A DNA stretch of 12,582 nt, taken from Haplosporangium gracile (Eukaryota > Mortierellomycota > Mortierellomycetes > Mortierellales > Mortierellaceae). The stretch covers positions 1-12,582 of the forward strand of contig JAAAUF010001090.1 of assembly GCA_015499985.1 (NCBI GenBank), in the 5' to 3' direction. Positions within the stretch are counted from its first letter, which is position 1. Each line of letters starts with the position of its first letter. The notes beneath the pieces are model-generated. The model had not been told where the DNA came from, ran no database searches, and worked only from the letters and a program-made list of their open reading frames with translations. The position numbers and the translations under genes were made by a program. Of this stretch, positions 8,214-12,582 are shown in pieces.

Positions 8214-8899
8214 TAGCCATGTCTATATTTTTCACAATTGTTTCCATATCCTTATTTTCTTTGCTCCTATCTTGACAATCGATCAATCGCACTTTCGCAT
8301 GCTTCCCTCTTTGCCACGCGTTCTATAGTTCCCTATTGTTCTGGTATTGCTCCAACTGCGCCCCTTTTCGCACATTTGCTCATTGAAGAAGAAATTCGTC
8401 AAGGCCTGTCATGCATAGAGAAAGGAAAAGAATTCAAGAAAACGAGGAAAGGATAGAGGAAAGAGGAGTAGGAGAACAATAGGAAATTGGCGTATGTAAA
8501 TTTGCTCTCCGGACTCTTATTATTATTTCATGACGGAGGGTAAGGTTGCACGGGAACGGGGCGAAGATGATAAATAAAAATAACTTTTTTTTGTACAACA
8601 TGCATTTTGCACTTGTGATTCACCAGGACATACACCCTACCTACCCAGGACAATAGCTGCTTAGCTTAGCCTGGTGTTCCGTTTTTTTTTTTTGTTGATT
8701 TCCCAATAGCATTACCCCTTATTAAGGACGAATTTTTTTACTGACTACGTAACTTAGCCCGCGTCGAACTATAAAAGTCATTAAATGCCTTTCGAATTTT
8801 GTTCACCATCAAGCCTCTTCATCCATTAGTCCATCCACAAAACGCAATACTAAAAAAAAATTCCCCACATACTCATACAAAAAAGTATTAAAAAACAAC
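8214..8899. other. Intergenic region upstream of the first peptide precursor
   Basis: About 690 bp of A/T-rich DNA with T and A homopolymers (for example the T run near 8683). The left edge may hold more of the decayed element. The right part is the promoter and A-rich leader of the precursor at 8900. No convincing gene was seen. Confidence 0.5.
8770..8777 (+). promoter_or_regulatory. TATA box of the first peptide-precursor gene
   Basis: TATAAAAG lies 130 bp before the ATG at 8900. A C/A-rich stretch (CATCAAG...CATCCA, about 8807-8840) at the expected distance would hold the transcript start. This is a good consensus match and in keeping with a strongly regulated secreted-peptide gene. Confidence 0.6.
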
Positions 8900-9400
8900 A
8901 TGAAATTTGACACGATTGTTCATCTGTCATGGCCCGTCCTTATTGTGATTCTACTGGCTTCTGCCGGCACCACTTCCGCTGTCCCAGTCTCGACCACCTT
9001 GGATCAACCCCAGATCCCCGAAAAAGTTGATGATTCAGTCGCCCCAATTCGCGTTCCCAAGCGCGACCTCCCTCACCCCGCCGCCGCCCCCGATTCCGAG
9101 TCCAAGGACGATGTTTCTTTGTCCAAGCGCCGTATGATGGTCTATGGACAGATCAGATATGTTAATCCCGCTCACTACAGGAAGCGCGAAACCCCATCCA
9201 CGTTCGAGCACGAACCCGAGCCTGAGCCCGAGTCTGAGTCCGAGGAAAAAATTGATCCCAAGCGTCAAATCGTAACAGAGAATCCTTATGGTTCGGCCAT
9301 CCGCGTTGTCACGCACAACCCTCCCGCCACCGTCTTGCCTGAGGGAGAGGAGTTTGAGCCCGAAGCTGAAGAGGGGGACGTCGAGTCCCTGGAGCATTGA
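8900..9400 (+). CDS. Secreted Kex2-processed peptide precursor (166 aa, complete)
   Basis: A single uninterrupted frame starts at ATG 8900 in A-rich context and ends TGA 9398-9400. Residues 1-27 form a signal peptide (hydrophobic core ~11-22, likely cleaved after TSA). Dibasic sites fall at KR 54-55, KR 76-77, RKR 94-96 and KR 121-122. They release an N-terminal pro-segment, the acidic spacer 56-75, the candidate peptide RMMVYGQIRYVNPAHY (78-93), a strongly acidic spacer (97-120, EPEPEPESESEE), and a C-terminal part starting QIVTENPYGSAIRVV. There are no cysteines. The alternation of acidic spacers with a Tyr-ended basic peptide is typical of fungal pheromone-type or RiPP-type precursors cut by Kex2 in the Golgi. 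It is paralogous to the gene at 11887. No known named peptide was recognised; its function is unknown. Confidence 0.82.
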   Translation: MKFDTIVHLSWPVLIVILLASAGTTSAVPVSTTLDQPQIPEKVDDSVAPIRVPKRDLPHPAAAPDSESKDDVSLSKRRMMVYGQIRYVNPAHYRKRETPSTFEHEPEPEPESESEEKIDPKRQIVTENPYGSAIRVVTHNPPATVLPEGEEFEPEAEEGDVESLEH

Positions 9401-9697
9401 GACTGGGTTGTCATTTTTGTCTGTTCCTCGCTCTCCTCCCTTTGTTCTTTTTTGTGTCGTCACTCCCTTTTTCCCTATCCCTTTGAGCTCATGAGTCCTG
9501 ATGACTACATGCGCTAACGTATTCATAAATTATCTTTCTATGTAAATGTAATACAACCGGCGGAAACGTGTGCTTGTTTTGTCATGATTCATTCATTTTC
9601 CTATGATTGCTTCCAAGCATGGATAGAATAATCACTACTGTTCTAGAAAAATGTGAATGGTATTGTGCCTTTCAACCAAAATGAGTTAAAAAATTAA

Positions 9698-9781
9698 CCG
9701 CTAATCCAGTTGTGAGCGGGGTTTGCATGGGTTTGGAACAAAATCGTAGTCGTGAATAGCTGGCTAACCGGGGTTTAGCGG
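9698..9781. repeat. Short inverted repeats around CCGCTAA/TTAGCGG
   Basis: CCGCTAA at 9698-9704 is matched by its reverse complement at 9775-9781. A tighter pair, GCTAA (9763-9767) and TTAGC (9775-9779), encloses CCGGGGT. The arms are short, so this could be a chance hairpin. It lies about 300 bp after the first precursor's stop. Confidence 0.3.
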
Positions 9782-11698
9782 CTGAAATATAATATTATGT
9801 GAAATGCGCGCAATATATATCCTATTTTTCTTGTCTCATGCAGTTTTGTTCGCGTTTTTTTTTTGGGAGGGGGCTCAATCAAACTTGCGGTCTCTCGTCT
9901 GGCGAAGCTAGGCGCGAACAAAAGCACAACAGTGTTTTAAGAGAGGGTGGTGGATGGTAGAACATTTCTAATGAATGACCGGAAGAGGAAAACAAGAAAG
10001 TAAACACATAACAATCCGTTGGTGGTATAATTCCATTCAGGGCGTGGAGAGAGAGATGATACACGCGCCAAGTCTTAATAGGGGAGGGAGATGTAACATT
10101 GTGTAGCAAAACACGATAGAGACGACCACGTGTTTCTGTATTTCTGATCCAAAAAGGGTAGAAAGTTGGGAGGAAGAAAGGAAAGAGAACCAAGGAGAAA
10201 TAATACGAGAGTGGTATCATTGAGAATAAGACGGCGATCCATGACACTCGGGATACTTCACGCAATGATGCCCGTCTTTCACATAACCGAGATTGACAAT
10301 CGATCTCCTTCCAGACACGAGACCCTCCGCCCTGACTTGCCGTTGATTTTATTTTTCGTCCAGCGCGACGTCTGTGACTACTTTCAGAACGAAATCGAAA
10401 GTTGATTGTAAAAAAAAAAAGCAAATGCAAAAAGGAAGGTGAGTGTGAATACATGAGAGCGGGTGTAAGCATTAAGAATGAATACAACCAAAACAAACAT
10501 AGCCTTCGCCTTTTACTTGCCAATCAGTTCGTTTTCTCGTTTATGTTTGCATTCCGGGTCATTTTACATAGCTCAAGAACAAATATGACGATGTGCTTCA
10601 TTATATTCAAATTTTTCTTTTCGGTCAGGGGGAGAGAAGGAACAGGCGGGTACACTGTTGAGCTGGGGGATTGAATCAAGACAAAGACAGAGAACTTGGT
10701 GCCTGTCTAGACGGTAATCGACCTAATATTGAGCGGCGACCATCTTGGGTTGAAAATGGGGCGCCAGGGTGTGTGAAAAGTCTCACGTAACCTGAACAGA
10801 TATAAGTCCTTAGGTTTTTAGTTTATTAGATACACACGACAGGAGCTAAAGAGATAGAGGATAATTTATCGGTTACTTGATCTTGCATTCAGTCCTAGAC
10901 TTCGATAAGAGAGTGCTTATCCGCTGTTTCTAGCAATAGAGCTGATTTGTAGCTGACCTCTTCTTTAATGTTTTCTCCTTTCCGTTCTTTTTTTTGGTTT
11001 CTTGCCAGTTATGATGATAAACCTAGTCAAATGAGAAGTAGGTCTCTCCTGGAGGAGATACCCGTAACAATATCTATTGTCAAAGAAGGAGGCAAGCGAT
11101 TGATTGAGGCTTGAGAAAAATGTAGAATGACATAAGGAAGGCAGAGAAAGTACTGTTATTGTTACTTGTCCAGCTTACCCGTCTCTCTGCTCTCTTTGAA
11201 AACAATAATAAATCATTCGGATGCTGTGCCACCAAAATATCGATAATTGTCTTAATATTTTACCCTTTTCAAATTATCTTATGCAACATGGCTGCAACCT
11301 AACCCAACACCCCTAGGTATTTCCTATTCTCAATTGCTCTTTTTTGTTTTGCAAATGAAGCGGTAACGAAAACAATACACGTGGATATAGGACACTGAGA
11401 CTAGATTAAAAGTGACAAGAGCTCGCTAGCTTGTTTTCTTTTTTTTCTATTGGCGGCGTAAAATGGTTTCCTTTGGATCATATCTCACAATTCATTTTCT
11501 TTTTGTTTCATGTCTTTGAGCGAAGAGGGTCACATACATGAGAAGGAAGTGATAGGTACAACTCGAGATTCTTTTCATCATTCTTGTAACAGTGTCACAA
11601 CCTCGCTTCAGTCTTCACACAGTTTGCCCCTTGGTTTTCTATCAGGGTATTGTTTTCTCTTGTGCCTAGATTACATCGTCACTTCTTTTGAATTCAGC

Positions 11699-11704
11699 TA
11701 TAAG
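11699..11704 (+). promoter_or_regulatory. Possible TATA element of the second peptide-precursor gene
   Basis: TATAAG lies 188 bp before the ATG at 11887. It is followed by a C/A-rich leader similar in style to that of the first precursor gene. This is a weak consensus, so only suggestive. Confidence 0.35.
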
Positions 11705-11886
11705 ACTCGTACGGCTCCCCTCTCTTTCCTGTTTCTCATCGTACTATCGACCCGTCTTCCTTACTCAACAAACCCGCAAAAAAAGCCCCCTGCACACGCA
11801 AAAAGAGACACACCCGCAAGCCCACTCCCTATTCCCTTCCTAACACATCTAAACACATCCATCCTTTCCTTCTACACTTCACGAGA

Positions 11887-12582
11887 ATGAAGTTTACCAA
11901 CAGCCCTATCCTGTCATTGTCCGCTCTCCTGGTCCTTTTGGCCATTGCCGGCACCAACTCGAGCGGCCTGGTCACAGCAGCCCCAATCGCAGTTCCCGCC
12001 GACGGATCCGATGCTGCTCCCAAGGGAGAATACTGCTACTACTCCTCTCAAGGAGAGTCAGTCTGCAGCACTAATGTGCTCGATCTCTTGGCTGCTCAAG
12101 AGAAGGATAAGGACGCGAAGGAGCCCGAGATTGAGGTCGTAAATGGGGGCAGGGTGAACAAACGCAGCATACCACCTCCCTATTGGAAACTTGCTGGTTA
12201 CAAGAAGCGCGACGTCCCTAAAGAGCCCGAGATTGAGCCTGAGTCGAAAGGTGAGAGCGTCGAGCTGACCAAGCGCGCTTCGCTGCCACCGCCTTATTGG
12301 AAAATGGCTGACTACAAGAAGCGCATTATTCTTGGAGAGCACGATCCCCAGACCCTGGCCGAGTGTGAGGATGGAGTTGATCTGACCAAGCGCCGAATGA
12401 TGATAGATCTCCCATATGGTTGGAAGGTCAATCCCGACTACAGGGCCACAAAGCGCGACCTTTCCGCCACCGCTCCTGAGGAAAACGGAGCCGAACTTTT
12501 GCCCGGGTCCGAGTCCGAGTTCGAATCCGAGTCTGTCGACGGTGTTGGTTTGTCCAAGCGCCGTATGATAAATTCTAATATT
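11887..12582 (+). CDS. Multi-peptide secreted Kex2-processed precursor (3' partial, 232 aa visible)
   Basis: The frame runs from ATG 11887 without a stop to the window end. Residues 1-32 form a signal peptide (core ~8-21, likely cleaved after VTA or AA). Residues 33-90 are a pro-region with two cysteines (C50, C60). Basic sites are KR 92-93, KKR 106-108, KR 129-130, KKR 144-146, KRR 168-170, KR 189-190 and KRR 224-226. They frame two sister peptides, SIPPPYWKLAGY (94-105) and ASLPPPYWKMADY (131-143), and a third, RMMIDLPYGWKVNPDYRAT (170-188). Acidic spacers lie between (KEPEIEPESKGE; SESEFESES). A fourth unit begins RMINSNI at the edge. The third peptide matches the one in the gene at 8900 (RMM...VNP..Y). 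This is a multi-copy Kex2 repeat precursor of unknown function, probably secreted and cut in the Golgi. Confidence 0.82.
   Translation, partial: MKFTNSPILSLSALLVLLAIAGTNSSGLVTAAPIAVPADGSDAAPKGEYCYYSSQGESVCSTNVLDLLAAQEKDKDAKEPEIEVVNGGRVNKRSIPPPYWKLAGYKKRDVPKEPEIEPESKGESVELTKRASLPPPYWKMADYKKRIILGEHDPQTLAECEDGVDLTKRRMMIDLPYGWKVNPDYRATKRDLSATAPEENGAELLPGSESEFESESVDGVGLSKRRMINSNI

Larger units (their letters stand above)
9401..11886. other. Long intergenic region between the two peptide precursors
   Basis: About 2.49 kb without a convincing protein gene. The left end is the T-rich 3' UTR of the first precursor, and the right end (about 11700-11886) is the C/A-rich promoter and leader of the second. 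The middle has scattered homopolymers and short open frames with no recognisable motif or coding bias. No tRNA-like A/B box pair was found. An unseen small exon or noncoding transcript cannot be excluded. Confidence 0.5.

Noticed and set aside
9498..9504. CTGATGA, the core of hammerhead ribozymes, with GGAAAC about 60 nt later
   Set aside because: The flanking bases do not form stem II or stem I/III, so the motif is probably chance in a 3' UTR.
10166..10405. 79-codon open frame on the plus strand
   Set aside because: No motif or coding bias, and it overlaps another equally unsupported frame on the opposite strand.
9879..10523. 214-codon open frame on the minus strand
   Set aside because: Composition is irregular, with no recognisable domain, promoter or codon bias. 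It lies in A/G-rich intergenic DNA and is most likely chance.
10723..10782. Minus-strand stretch ending APHFQPKMVAAQY then a stop, looking like a last exon
   Set aside because: Only about 19 codons after an upstream stop. No convincing acceptor or partner exon was found.
11510..11890. 126-codon plus-strand frame overlapping the second precursor's ATG
   Set aside because: It covers the promoter and pyrimidine/C-A-rich leader in a different frame, with no domain; the signal-peptide gene starting at 11887 is far better supported.

Overview
The window reads as nuclear DNA of a fungus. Genes are split by short, uniform GT-AG introns (79-131 nt) with CTAAC-like branch points. Third codon positions in the coding regions are C-rich, promoters are pyrimidine/A-T rich, and secreted precursors carry Kex2-type KR sites. 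The style, and a decayed TnpB-like element, suggest an early-diverging lineage (Mucoromycota/Mortierellomycotina-like). That placement is inference, since no rRNA or marker gene is present.

Layout. Positions 2-3469 (+) hold the 3' part of a large single-pass membrane protein. It has a Gly/Asn-rich ectodomain, one transmembrane helix, a long cytoplasmic array of TERTxTGEIR-type repeats and a C-terminal pseudokinase. Facing it, 3809-4354 (-) is a three-exon gene for a small mitochondrial DUF4536/DMAC1-like protein, reconstructed here from splice sites. A 353-bp divergent promoter separates it from a nine-exon gene at 4708-7366 (+) encoding a 610-aa XRCC4-like non-homologous end-joining factor. 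Positions 7476-8213 (-) hold a broken relic of a TnpB/Fanzor-like ORF, recognisable by its zinc-ribbon/IHRD...AHN end.

The right end is the most novel part. A complete intronless gene (8900-9400) and a second one running off the window (11887-12582) both encode secreted precursors cut at KR sites. They share a peptide cassette (RMM...Y before KR) with acidic spacers between cassettes, so they look like a tandem family of Kex2-processed peptides. The second gene also carries two near-identical PPPYWK peptides. About 2.5 kb with no convincing gene lies between them.

The genes do not form a pathway. The only evident functional grouping is the pair of peptide precursors. The divergent DMAC1-like/XRCC4-like pair may share regulation but has no known functional link.
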